From: an uncultured Lachnospiraceae bacterium
GTDB lineage: Bacteria > Bacillota > Clostridia > Lachnospirales > Lachnospiraceae
Reading direction: 5' to 3'
Length of the DNA stretch: 9,665 nucleotides
Assembly: GCA_910577765.1 (NCBI GenBank)
Contig: CAJTOV010000142.1
Span: forward strand, 1-9,665
Below are positions 1 to 7,640 of this stretch, piece after piece. A program made the translations under genes and the position numbers. How positions within the stretch are numbered: the first letter of the stretch is position 1; every line of letters begins with the position of its first letter. The notes under the pieces were generated by a model, which saw only the letters and a program-made list of their open reading frames with translations, had not been told where the DNA came from and searched no databases.

Positions 1-56
1 GATGCTTCTTGTCCGGCATAGCCGGACAAGAAGATGCCCCCCCCGGTGAACAGTAA
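1..56. repeat. Palindromic repeat, left copy
   Basis: A perfect 13-bp stem (5-17 paired with 21-33, arm CTTCTTGTCCGGC) closes a 3-nt loop. It is followed by a run of eight C (37-44) and the word GTGAAC. The same block recurs in inverted orientation at 9594-9645, with about four small differences. Neither reading direction places a T-run directly after the stem, so it looks more like a REP-type dispersed palindrome than an intrinsic terminator. It lies just beyond the stop codon of the AraC-type gene, so it could still protect or end that transcript. The copy may be cut off by the window edge. Confidence 0.75.
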
Positions 57-60
57 TTTT

Positions 61-885
61 TTACCGTCCTGCTGCCTCCTTCCGGTACTGGCTGGGTGTC
101 ATCCCCTTTTTCTGGTGAAACAGCCGGGAGAAATACAGGGCGTCAATATAACTGACTGAGTGGGCAATGGCCCTTATGGACAGATCCGTATTCCGCAGCA
201 GGATACAGGCCTGGCGGATACGGTAGTCCAGAAGATAATCCTGAATAGACATGCCGGTGATGGATTTAAACAGCCGGTGCAGGTAGGAGCGGTTAAGGCC
301 CAGACGGTCTGCAATGTCCTGGACGGTGATGGGATTGCAGTAGTCGGTTTCAATGTAGTTGAGGGCAGCTTCTACGTGGCTGGTCTTCTTCTCCTGGTCC
401 ATATTCTGCTGCCCTGGGAATTTACGGGCCAGCAGGAACAGATATTCATACAGAATGCTGTTCATGATCAGGTCCCGGTTCCGGGGAAGCTTGTCTGCCT
501 CGAACATTTTTTCGTGGCAGAGCCGCAGCTGGTCATCCTGGCCGTAATGGACCACCATCTGCTCCGGCAGGCAGGTCCGCTCCAGATATCCCCGGATCTT
601 GATGCCCTGCATGCCGATCCAGGTGTAGCTCCAGGGATGCTTGTGGTCTGCCTCGTAATAGATCAGTTCTCCCGGGCAGATCAGGAATGCATCCCCTTCT
701 TTCAGGCGGAACAGCTTTCCCCGGGCCTTGTAGATGCCGCTGCCGCTTAAGATATAGTGGATCAGGTAGCCGCCCCGCAGGACCGGCCCGTAGCTGTGGC
801 CGGGAGCACAGTTCTCATAGCCGCAGGTGTAGATCATGGCGTCGATATTTCTGGAAAAATCATTGGAAAAGATAAAGTCTTTCAA
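61..885 (-). CDS. AraC-family transcriptional regulator with cupin sensor domain
   Basis: This is a 274-residue cytoplasmic regulator. The N-terminal part (about 30-100) has the look of the AraC sugar-binding cupin, with a short glycine-rich strand region and an EGDAFLICPGE turn near 63-73. The C-terminal part carries two helix-turn-helix units, at about 187-208 (TVQDIADRLGLNRSYLHRLF) and about 236-258, ending in the family-typical GMTPSQYRK at 261-269. The start is a TTG at 885-883, chosen because AGGAGG sits 8 nt upstream on the minus strand; the first internal ATG (Met17) would remove the start of the sensor domain and has no such site. Members of this family usually activate a neighbouring sugar operon when ligand binds. 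The divergent PTS/alpha-galactosidase genes make an alpha-galactoside or its phosphate a plausible ligand, but this is inference. The length is normal for the MsmR/RafR-like group. Confidence 0.92.
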   Translation of the reverse strand: MKDFIFSNDFSRNIDAMIYTCGYENCAPGHSYGPVLRGGYLIHYILSGSGIYKARGKLFRLKEGDAFLICPGELIYYEADHKHPWSYTWIGMQGIKIRGYLERTCLPEQMVVHYGQDDQLRLCHEKMFEADKLPRNRDLIMNSILYEYLFLLARKFPGQQNMDQEKKTSHVEAALNYIETDYCNPITVQDIADRLGLNRSYLHRLFKSITGMSIQDYLLDYRIRQACILLRNTDLSIRAIAHSVSYIDALYFSRLFHQKKGMTPSQYRKEAAGR

Positions 886-893
886 GGGTTAAT

Positions 894-899
894 CCTCCT
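894..899 (-). promoter_or_regulatory. Ribosome binding site fixing a TTG start
   Basis: On the minus strand this reads AGGAGG, 8 nt ahead of the TTG at 885-883. It is the main reason for choosing the TTG start of the AraC-type regulator over a downstream ATG. Confidence 0.75.
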
Positions 900-1008
900 G
901 GTTCTGTCTGGCAGGGGCAGGGGTGAAATCCCTGCTGCCGTCTGGCCTGGTACCGGATCGTTCGTCACAAATTCAAATGGTAAAGTCACATATCTCCATA
1001 TAATTCCC

Positions 1009-1026
1009 ATTATAAACGGTTATAAT
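1009..1026. promoter_or_regulatory. AT-rich palindromic operator-like site over divergent -10 boxes
   Basis: A perfect inverted repeat with 7-bp arms, ATTATAA and TTATAAT, is separated by ACGG. The right arm contains a TATAAT (1021-1026) usable as the -10 box of the rightward operon, and the left arm contains the -10 box of the leftward regulator gene. No good -35 box lies 16-18 nt upstream of the rightward -10, as expected for an activator-dependent promoter. The central CG with AT-rich flanks resembles LacI/CcpA-type operators, but the site differs from the cre consensus at the two usually conserved outer G and C positions. Which protein binds is unknown. Confidence 0.4.
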
Positions 1027-1037
1027 AAAAATTACAA
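1009..1037 (-). promoter_or_regulatory. Probable promoter of the AraC-type regulator
   Basis: On the minus strand, TTGTAA (1037-1032) is followed after exactly 17 nt by a perfect TATAAT (1014-1009). This matches a housekeeping sigma promoter with a moderate -35 box. Transcription would begin near 1002 and give a leader of about 117 nt. The element overlaps the predicted start region of the divergent PTS operon, so polymerase binding in the two directions probably competes. Confidence 0.5.
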
Positions 1038-1098
1038 GAAGCAAAGGAAACGGCCGGTTCCAAAAAAATGCTTGCATAATGGAAAGGAGCAGTATAAA

Positions 1099-2532
1099 AT
1101 GGATGCGAACAAGCGGCAGAGATATGAGAAGATTTCCACAGAGCTTACAAAGCTGGTAGGAGGCAGGGACAATATCCAGGGGGTGTCCCACTGTGCCACC
1201 CGTCTGAGGATCGTCTTAAAGGACAATGATCTGGCGGATTTAAAGGCCATGGAGGACGTGGATCTGGTCAAGGGGGTCTTTGTGGCAGGAGACCAGGTGC
1301 AGGTCATCTTCGGAGCCGGTCTGGTCAATGATGTGTATGAGGTGTTTGCAGACCAGAATAACATGAAAAACATGAGCCTTAGCGATCTGAAGACCGTTGC
1401 CAACAAGAAGATGAACCCGCTTCAGAGAATCATCAAGGCATTGTCCGATGTGTTCGTGGACATTATGCCGGGGATTCTGGCAGCAGCCCTTCTTACCGGT
1501 CTTTCCGGGGTTTTGGGAAACCTGGAGCTGGTGAAGAACAACGAGACCCTGTTGGGCATCAACCGGCTGATTAACATATCATCCGGCGCCATCTTCGGTT
1601 TCCTGCCCCTGGCAGTGGCTTACAGCGCCTGTAAGCGGTTTGGAGGCCGTCCCATCCTGGGGATCGTTATCGGCTGCATCATGTTAAGCAACAGCCTGGC
1701 AGATGCCTATGCAGCGGCCCAGGGAACGGTAGAGGTCACAACTTTACATATTCTGGGTCTGGGGGTTCAGCTTGTAGGCTTCCAGGGAGGCATTATCGTG
1801 GCCTTGCTCATGGGCTTTGTCACGGCAAAGCTGGATCTGTTTTTTGAGAAGAAAGTGCCGGAGGTGATCCGTCTCTTAGTCTCCCCCCTGCTGACCACCC
1901 TGGTAGGAGCGCTGCTTCTGTTTACGGTGATCGGACCCGCAGGCCGGGGACTTTCCTCCGGAATCACCAATGCCCTGGTGTGGATGACCCGGAATCTGGG
2001 AGTGTTTGGTTATGCAGTGTTCTCAGGTCTTCAGCAGCTGGTGGTCATCACCGGGCTTCACCATATCTTCGGGGCCATTGAGGCACAGCTTCTGGCAGAC
2101 ACAGGAAGAAACTTCCTGAATCCCCTGATGTCCGTGGCGATCATTGCCTAGGGCGGCGCAGTCCTTGGCTATCTGGTACGCCACTACCGGAATGTAAAGA
2201 TCCGGGAACTGTGTATCCCCAGCTTTGTGTCCGTGCTGTTCGGTATCACGGAGCCGGCTTTGTTCGGTATCAATCTGCGTTACCGCTTCCCTGTCATCGG
2301 CGGATGCATCGGCGGCGCCCTGGGAGGTGTGGCGGTCTATATGACCAATCTGGCAGCCCTGGGCTTCGGCACCACCGTGGTGCCGGGAATCGCCCTGGCA
2401 GATCCGGCCGGCAACGGCTATGTGAACTATGTGATCGCCCATGGAATTGCTATAGCAGGCGGTTTCCTTATGACCCTGGTGCTGGGGAATTTTATGGATA
2501 AGACACCGGAAGAGACGGTCAGCGGTTCATAG
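1099..2532 (+). pseudogene. PTS sugar permease EIIBC (glucose/sucrose/trehalose superfamily), interrupted by in-frame TAG
   Basis: The gene would encode a 477-codon membrane protein that imports and phosphorylates a sugar. The start is an ATG with AAAGGAG 9 nt upstream. The EIIB domain spans about 1-88 with the phospho-accepting Cys32 in GVSHCATRLR. EIIC follows from about residue 106 with many hydrophobic segments. Codon 351 (2149-2151) is TAG, in the context SVAIIA-stop-GGAVLG. The same frame then continues without other stops to a TAG at 2530-2532 and contains the family signature GITEPALFG (Glu385) and NLRYRFP. Relatives normally have Gln at this position (IAQG), so a single CAG-to-TAG change explains it. 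The fragments are 1099-2151 and 2152-2532. A product ending at residue 350 would lack the GITEP region needed for sugar binding. No EIIA is encoded here, so one must come from elsewhere. The neighbouring alpha-galactosidase suggests an alpha-galactoside substrate. A recent null allele, readthrough or a sequencing error all remain possible. Confidence 0.88.
2149..2151 (+). other. In-frame amber codon within EIIBC
   Basis: TAG in the context GCC TAG GGC. Both sides are in the same frame and match one continuous EIIC domain, so there is no frameshift. No obvious hairpin or other recoding signal was recognised immediately downstream. Confidence 0.9.
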
Positions 2533-2558
2533 CCGGGAAAGAAAACCAGGAGGGAAGC

Positions 2559-3392
2559 ATGGACAGAAAACTGATATTTCTGGATATTGACGGGACCCTG
2601 GTCGCATCCATGGCAAAGCCTTCCAGGCTGACCCGGGAGGCGGTGCAGAGTGCGCGCAGAAAGGGACACAGACTGTTCCTTTGTACAGGAAGAAATATGC
2701 CAATCATTGGGGAAGATATCCGGCAGATCGGATTTGACGGAATCATTTCCAGTGCCGGAGCCCATGTGGAGGTAGGGGAGAAGGTGCTGTATGACAGCCT
2801 TCTCACGGAGGAGACGGTCCAGGAATGCCTGGACGTCTTCCACTCCAACGGGATATTCTGCCGGATTGAGGACCGGAAGGGAATCTATACGGATCACCAG
2901 ATGGAAGCCCTTCTGCGGGATGCAGAGGCAGATCCGGCCAATTCGGAGCTGATCCGGATGCAGAAGGAGATTGAGGCAGGGATCGTGATCCATCCCTATG
3001 ACCAGTATCCGGGTGAGGGAGCCTATAAGCTCTGTTTCACCAGCACCTCTTTAGAGGCGGTGGAGCAGGCCAGGCCCTGCCTGGAGGACCGTTTTTCCTT
3101 TGTGGTCCACCCTTATGGAGACAGCAACCGCTGCTTTAACGGAGAAATCATTCCCAAGGGTGTGGACAAGGGGAAGGCCATGGAGCTGGTATGCCGTTAT
3201 TATGGCATGGAGCTTTCCGATACCGTGGCTTTTGGTGACAGCATGAATGACAGCGGCATGATCCGCTGTGCCGGAACCGGCATTGCCATGGGGAATGCCT
3301 GCCAGGAGTTAAAGGGCATGGCGGACCAGGTCTGCGGCAGTGTGGAGGAAGACGGACTGTATTACGAATTTGAGAAATTAGGGCTGCTTTGA
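2559..3392 (+). CDS. HAD superfamily hydrolase, Cof-type (class IIB) phosphatase
   Basis: This is a 277-residue soluble phosphatase. All four HAD motifs are visible: the nucleophile pair Asp9/Asp11 in FLDIDGT, Thr43 in LFLCTGRN, Lys204 in KGVDKGKA, and the metal-binding Asp227/Asp231 in FGDSMND. The insert between motifs II and III (about 85-195) is the alpha/beta C2 cap of the Cof/YidA group, and the length is typical. The ATG follows CAGGAGGG and lies 26 bp after the EIIBC stop, so it is probably co-transcribed with the permease. Family members remove phosphate from sugar phosphates and other small metabolites, and the exact substrate cannot be read from the sequence. In this setting a plausible role is dephosphorylation of the sugar phosphate delivered by the PTS, or relief of sugar-phosphate stress; this is inference. 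Confidence 0.9.
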   Translation: MDRKLIFLDIDGTLVASMAKPSRLTREAVQSARRKGHRLFLCTGRNMPIIGEDIRQIGFDGIISSAGAHVEVGEKVLYDSLLTEETVQECLDVFHSNGIFCRIEDRKGIYTDHQMEALLRDAEADPANSELIRMQKEIEAGIVIHPYDQYPGEGAYKLCFTSTSLEAVEQARPCLEDRFSFVVHPYGDSNRCFNGEIIPKGVDKGKAMELVCRYYGMELSDTVAFGDSMNDSGMIRCAGTGIAMGNACQELKGMADQVCGSVEEDGLYYEFEKLGLL

Positions 3393-3465
3393 CCTTTCCG
3401 TATCCGAAGATCCGGAGCAGAAAGGACCGGGGGCCAGGAAACACAGAATAAGGAGAGACAAAAGC

Positions 3466-5709
3466 ATGTCAATTGTACTGGATACAGCACAGCGGGTATT
3501 TACCCTGAATACCAAGAATTCCACCTACCAGATGAAAGCGGATGAGCACCAGGTGCTTCTGCACACCTATTATGGGGCCCGGACGGACAGCAGTGACAAG
3601 TCTTATCTCTGCTATCCCGTGGACCGGGGATTCTCCGGCAATCCCCATCCGGTGGGAAAAGAGCTGAGGACGTATTCCCTGGATGTGCTGCCCCAGGAGT
3701 ACAGCTGCTTCGGAACCGGGGACTACCGGACCACGGCCCTGCGGGTCTGCAATGGGGACGGCAGCCGGGCCGCGCAGCTTACGTACCGGGAATATGAACT
3801 CCGGCCGGGAAAGTACGGGATTCCCGGCCTACCGGCCGTATACGGGGAGGAAGCAGAAGCCAGGACCCTGGCCGTCCGGCTGGAGGACAAGGCATCGGGC
3901 CTGGAGGCAGAGCTGGTGTATGGGGTTCTGGAGGAGCTGGATGTGATCACCCGGGCCGTGAAGCTGACCAACCGGGGGCAGAAGCCCCTGGTCCTGGAAA
4001 AGGCGGCCAGCCTGAATCTGGACTGGCAGTATGGGGACTTTCAGTGGATCACCTTTTACGGAAGGCATGCCGGGGAACAGAATATGCAGCGCACCGGCCT
4101 GCACCATGGAATCCAGTCCATAGGAAGCGTCCGGGGAGCCAGCAGCCACCAGTACAATCCCTTTGTCATGCTCTGCGAGCCGGGATGCGGGGAAGGGTCC
4201 GGGGACTGCTACGGGTTCTCCTTCCTTTACAGCGGCGAATTCCTGGCTGAGGTGGAGCAGGACCAGTTCTGCCAGACCCGGTTTGTATGCGGGATTCACC
4301 CGGATAATTTCTCCTGGAAGCTGGAGCCCGGGGAGTCCTTGTGGCTGCCGGAGGTGGCCATGGCTTACAGCGGCCAGGGAACCGGAGGTGTCAGCAGGAT
4401 CTTCCACAGAACTCTTCGGGAACACGTGTGCCGGGGGGTGTGGAAGAACCGGCGCAGGCCGGTACTGGTCAACAACTGGGAGGCTACGTATTTTGACTTT
4501 ACGGCAGACCGGCTGGTGGAGATTGCCCGGGAGGCGGCGGACCTGGGAATCGAACTGTTTGTCATGGATGACGGCTGGTTCGGGAAACGGGATGACGACA
4601 ACAGCGGGCTGGGAGACTGGGAGGCCAATGAGGAGAAGCTGGGCTGCACCCTGGCGGAGCTGGGAGAGCGGGTCCGGAAGGAGGGGCTGGAGTTTGGCAT
4701 CTGGCTGGAACCGGAGGGAATCTCCGAGGACAGCAGGCTGTACCGGACCCACCCGGACTGGGCAGTGGAGATTCCGGGCAGGGCTCCCTGCCTGAGCCGC
4801 AACCAGCTGGTGCTGGACCTGTCAAGAACGGATGTCCAGGACTATCTGATCCGCGAGATTACCCGGATCCTTGCCCAGTCAAAGGCGGTCTATGTAAAGT
4901 GGGACATGAACCGGAGCTTATGTGACAAGTTCAGCGGGGCACTGGCAGGAGAGCGGCAGGGAGAGTTTGCCCACCGCTATGTGCTGGGACTGTACCGGGT
5001 GCTGGAGGAGCTGGGCAGGGCATTTCCCCAGGTGCTGTTTGAGGGGTGCAGCGGCGGGGGAGGCCGCTTTGATGCAGGCATGCTGTACTATACCCCCCAG
5101 ATCTGGGGCAGTGACAACACCGATGCCATCGGCCGTCTGCCCCTCCAGTACGGGGCCTCCTTCGGCTATCCGGTCTCTGCCACCGGAGCCCATGTGTCGG
5201 CGGTTCCCAACCACCAGACCGGCCGGGTTACCTCCCTTTACACAAGGGGCTGTGTGGCCATGGCAGGGACCTTTGGCTATGAGCTGGATATCGCCGGGCT
5301 GTCCGGGAAGGAAAAGGAAGAAATACGCAGGCAGATTGCTGTCTTCAAGGAACAGTACCAGCTGATCCAAAGGGGCGATTATTACCGGCTGCTGGCTCCG
5401 GGAGCGGGAAGCTGCACGGCCTGGGCCATGGTGGAAGGCTCCGGCAAGGAGGCTCTGGTGACGGCTGTGTACCAGCAGGTCCAGGCCAACGGGCCTCTGG
5501 TATGCTTAAAGGTGCCGGGACTGGCGGCCGGGGCTGATTACAGGATGGAGCTGGTGGGGGCGGATGATCTTGACCTGCCGCAGCCTTTGCCTTTCGGCTT
5601 TGGGCCGGGGGAGACACTGACCGGGGCTGCCCTGGGGCAGTGCGGGTTTATCCTGCCGCCGGCCAGGGAAGATTACCAGGCATGGCAGATCCGGGTCAGG
5701 AGAATTTGA
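3466..5709 (+). CDS. Alpha-galactosidase, glycoside hydrolase family 36
   Basis: This 747-residue cytoplasmic enzyme, with no signal peptide, removes terminal alpha-galactose from melibiose- and raffinose-type sugars. The layout is the usual one for GH36: N-terminal beta-sandwich (about 1-325), catalytic barrel (about 326-655) and C-terminal beta domain. The predicted nucleophile is Asp480 in VKWDMNR, and the acid/base Asp550 lies in GSDNTDA. Substrate-binding motifs include Trp338 (NNWEATYF), Asp368/Asp369 (MDDGWFG) and the CSGGGGRFD loop from Cys528. Numbering runs two ahead of Geobacillus AgaA (nucleophile Asp478, Asp548), so the enzyme is full length and collinear with it. Residue 357 is Ala, as at the AgaA position 355 reported to affect raffinose affinity. 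The ATG has AAGGAGAG upstream. The gap to the preceding HAD gene is 73 bp with no terminator, so it probably belongs to the same operon. The start and all key residues are intact, in contrast to the permease. Confidence 0.96.
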   Translation: MSIVLDTAQRVFTLNTKNSTYQMKADEHQVLLHTYYGARTDSSDKSYLCYPVDRGFSGNPHPVGKELRTYSLDVLPQEYSCFGTGDYRTTALRVCNGDGSRAAQLTYREYELRPGKYGIPGLPAVYGEEAEARTLAVRLEDKASGLEAELVYGVLEELDVITRAVKLTNRGQKPLVLEKAASLNLDWQYGDFQWITFYGRHAGEQNMQRTGLHHGIQSIGSVRGASSHQYNPFVMLCEPGCGEGSGDCYGFSFLYSGEFLAEVEQDQFCQTRFVCGIHPDNFSWKLEPGESLWLPEVAMAYSGQGTGGVSRIFHRTLREHVCRGVWKNRRRPVLVNNWEATYFDFTADRLVEIAREAADLGIELFVMDDGWFGKRDDDNSGLGDWEANEEKLGCTLAELGERVRKEGLEFGIWLEPEGISEDSRLYRTHPDWAVEIPGRAPCLSRNQLVLDLSRTDVQDYLIREITRILAQSKAVYVKWDMNRSLCDKFSGALAGERQGEFAHRYVLGLYRVLEELGRAFPQVLFEGCSGGGGRFDAGMLYYTPQIWGSDNTDAIGRLPLQYGASFGYPVSATGAHVSAVPNHQTGRVTSLYTRGCVAMAGTFGYELDIAGLSGKEKEEIRRQIAVFKEQYQLIQRGDYYRLLAPGAGSCTAWAMVEGSGKEALVTAVYQQVQANGPLVCLKVPGLAAGADYRMELVGADDLDLPQPLPFGFGPGETLTGAALGQCGFILPPAREDYQAWQIRVRRI

Positions 5710-5714
5710 CCGGT

Positions 5715-5721
5715 AAGGAGG
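5715..5721 (+). promoter_or_regulatory. Ribosome binding site fixing a GTG start
   Basis: AAGGAGG sits 5 nt before the GTG at 5727. It supports that start rather than the longer reading frame, which would run back into the alpha-galactosidase gene. Confidence 0.75.
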
Positions 5722-5726
5722 AAAAA

Positions 5727-6818
5727 GTGGAAAAACATGAGATTCTGATGATCTACGGGAAGAATTACAGGGAGATGACAAAGAAGCTTCTGGACAGGGC
5801 CGGACTGGCGGACCAGATCGGGGACCGGAACAAAAAGATCGGCTTAAAGCCCAACCTGGTGGTTGCCAGGACCCCGGAGGGCGGGGCTACCACCCATATG
5901 GAGCTGGTGGAGGGCACCATTGAGTACCTGCAGGACCATGGATTCAGGAATATCTTTGTGACCGAGGGCTCCTGGGTGGGAGACCGGACCGGGGAGGCTT
6001 TCCGGGTCTGCGGCTATCCCCAGGTGGCTAAGAAGTATGGGATTTCCCTGGTGGACAACCAGAAAGATACCTATACCAGCTACGATGCAAAGGGAATGCA
6101 GATCAATGTCTGTGATTTCCCCATGTCCCTGGATTTTCTCATTAATATGCCGGTGCTCAAGGGCCACTGCCAGACCGTGGTTACCTGCGCCTTAAAGAAC
6201 AACAAGGGCCTGATTCCCAACCAGGAGAAGCGCCGGTTCCACACCATGGGACTTCACAAGCCCATTGCCCATCTGGCCACGGTGGTGCCCAATGACTTTA
6301 TTCTGGTGGACAATATCTGCGGGGACCTGGACTTTGAGGAAGGAGGCAACCCGGTGACCATGAACCGGATTCTGGGTTTTCGGGACCCGGTGCTGTGCGA
6401 TGCCTATGTGTGTGAGACCATGGGCTACCAGGTAGATGACATTGCCTACATCCGTATGGCCGAGAGGCTGGGGGTAGGGTGTGCCGACACCTCCAAAGCA
6501 AAGATCACGGAACTGAATGAGGGCTGTAATGCCACAGGAAAGATCCGTATGACCCGGCGGGTCCAGGAGCTGGCCAGATATGCCGAAGCCTCGGATGCAT
6601 GCAGTGCCTGCTACGGCTCCCTGATCTATGCCCTGGACCGGTTAAATGACCGGGGGCTGCTGCGCAAATGTAAGGAGAAGATAGCCATTGGCCAGGGCTT
6701 TCAGGGCAAGACCGGGAAGCTGGGAGTGGGCCAGTGTACCTGCGGCTTTGAGAAGTTCTGTAAGGGATGCCCGCCCAAAGCCGTGGATATGGTGGCATTT
6801 CTGGAGGAAAATCTGTAA
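5727..6818 (+). CDS. DUF362 domain protein with C-terminal cysteine cluster
   Basis: This is a 363-residue soluble protein of the DUF362 family, whose function is not established. Family hallmarks are LKPNLV at 40-45 and NMPVLKGHCQTVVTCALKN at 140-158, with conserved Lys145, His147 and Lys157. Many relatives carry an added ferredoxin-type domain. Here there is no CxxCxxCxxxCP motif, but the tail has CSAC (Cys292, Cys295) and a compact CTCGFEKFCKGCPP group (Cys337, Cys339, Cys345, Cys348) that could bind an iron-sulfur cluster or zinc. The GTG start has a perfect AAGGAGG 5 nt upstream and lies 17 bp after the alpha-galactosidase stop, so translation is probably coupled within the operon. Nothing in the sequence ties it to galactoside use; a redox or metal-linked role is a guess. 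Confidence 0.88.
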   Translation: MEKHEILMIYGKNYREMTKKLLDRAGLADQIGDRNKKIGLKPNLVVARTPEGGATTHMELVEGTIEYLQDHGFRNIFVTEGSWVGDRTGEAFRVCGYPQVAKKYGISLVDNQKDTYTSYDAKGMQINVCDFPMSLDFLINMPVLKGHCQTVVTCALKNNKGLIPNQEKRRFHTMGLHKPIAHLATVVPNDFILVDNICGDLDFEEGGNPVTMNRILGFRDPVLCDAYVCETMGYQVDDIAYIRMAERLGVGCADTSKAKITELNEGCNATGKIRMTRRVQELARYAEASDACSACYGSLIYALDRLNDRGLLRKCKEKIAIGQGFQGKTGKLGVGQCTCGFEKFCKGCPPKAVDMVAFLEENL

Positions 6819-6883
6819 ACCGGAGAGGCCCCTGCCAGGCGGACCAGGATTGTGGCGGGCAGAGAAAGGATAGGACTGGCATC

Positions 6884-7567
6884 ATGGAAATAATCGCCCA
6901 TATTGAGACGGATTTCCCGGAAAAGTTCGGAATTCCCAGACAGAGCGGTCTGGTGAAGGAGCTGCGGGGAACCATTGTCTTTGAACCGGAATACCGCAGA
7001 AGTGATGCTTTAAAGGGGATTGAGGGGTTTAATTATCTGTGGCTTCTGTGGAAGTTTGAAGGCACGGACCGGCAGCACTGGGCAGCTACGGTCAAGCCTC
7101 CCAGGCTGGGAGGCAATACCACCATGGGGGTATTTGCCACCCGTTCTCCCTTCCGGCCCAATGCCATCGGGCTGTCCAGCGTGAAGCTGGAGGGCACCGC
7201 CATGACGGACCGGGGGATGGTGCTGCATGTGTCCGGCATTGATCTGCGGGATCAGACTCCCATCTATGATATCAAGCCTTATCTGCCTTATGTGGACTGT
7301 CATCCCGATGCAAGGGAGGGCTTTGCCGGGAAGGTGAAGGATTACCGGCTGGATGTGGTCTTTCCCGGGGATCTTCTGGAGATATTTCCGCAGGAGAAGC
7401 GAAAGGCCCTGGTCCAGGTGCTGGAGCAGGACCCCAGGCCGTCCTACCATGAGGACCCGGGACGGCGCTATGGGGTGGCTTTTGCCGGAAAGGATGTACA
7501 TTTTACCGTGAAGGACGGGGTTCTCACGGTGACGGATGTGGTGGAATACAAGGGAAAAAAGGAGTGA
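6884..7567 (+). CDS. trmO: tRNA (N6-threonylcarbamoyladenosine(37)-N6)-methyltransferase TrmO-like
   Basis: This 227-residue protein matches the TrmO/YaeB (TsaA-like) family, which uses S-adenosylmethionine to methylate t6A at position 37 of tRNAs reading ACY codons. The single-domain beta-barrel region carries TTMGVFATRSPFRPNAIGLS at 79-98, the most conserved family block, then DIKPYLPYVD (129-138) and the C-terminal DPRPSY at 183-188. The length agrees with the usual 230 or so residues. The ATG at 6884 was chosen because the protein then begins with the family-like EIIAHIETDFP; the ribosome site (AGGATAGGA ending 8 nt upstream) is weak. It lies 65 bp after the DUF362 gene, likely read through from the operon. 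Its presence in a sugar operon appears incidental. No truncation is seen. Confidence 0.9.
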   Translation: MEIIAHIETDFPEKFGIPRQSGLVKELRGTIVFEPEYRRSDALKGIEGFNYLWLLWKFEGTDRQHWAATVKPPRLGGNTTMGVFATRSPFRPNAIGLSSVKLEGTAMTDRGMVLHVSGIDLRDQTPIYDIKPYLPYVDCHPDAREGFAGKVKDYRLDVVFPGDLLEIFPQEKRKALVQVLEQDPRPSYHEDPGRRYGVAFAGKDVHFTVKDGVLTVTDVVEYKGKKE

Positions 7568-7640
7568 GAGGGCCGGACAGAAAGGCCGGTGGGACAGAGT
7601 ACAGGAACCGAATGTCAGGATATCAGAAAGAAAGTTGGGA

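Noticed and set aside
917..935. Small GCAGGG/CCCTGC hairpin in the regulator leader
   Set aside because: Only a 6-bp stem without a T-run; too weak to call an attenuator or riboswitch.
757..1098. Open frame extending EIIBC upstream by 114 codons
   Set aside because: It overlaps the AraC-type gene and the promoter region, and the ATG at 1099 has a good ribosome site and gives the normal EIIB beginning.
2149..2151. Pyrrolysine or a genome-wide TAG reassignment
   Set aside because: The expected residue is Gln, no insertion signal is recognised, and TAG also serves as the natural end of the same gene and of bioY.
2227..2532. Separate short protein restarting after the amber codon
   Set aside because: It begins with GTG in the middle of a membrane domain, has no ribosome site, and is simply the continuation of EIIC.
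3829..4752. Long open frame antisense to the alpha-galactosidase
   Set aside because: It lacks recognisable domains and a ribosome site; it arises from the GC-rich codon use of the GH36 gene.
5640..5726. Upstream extension of the DUF362 frame
   Set aside because: It overlaps the alpha-galactosidase end in another frame, and the GTG at 5727 has a perfect ribosome site.
7568..7640. Repeated GGCCGG words before bioY as a biotin operator
   Set aside because: They form a short direct repeat, not the dyad expected of a BirA site, and are common by chance in GC-rich DNA.
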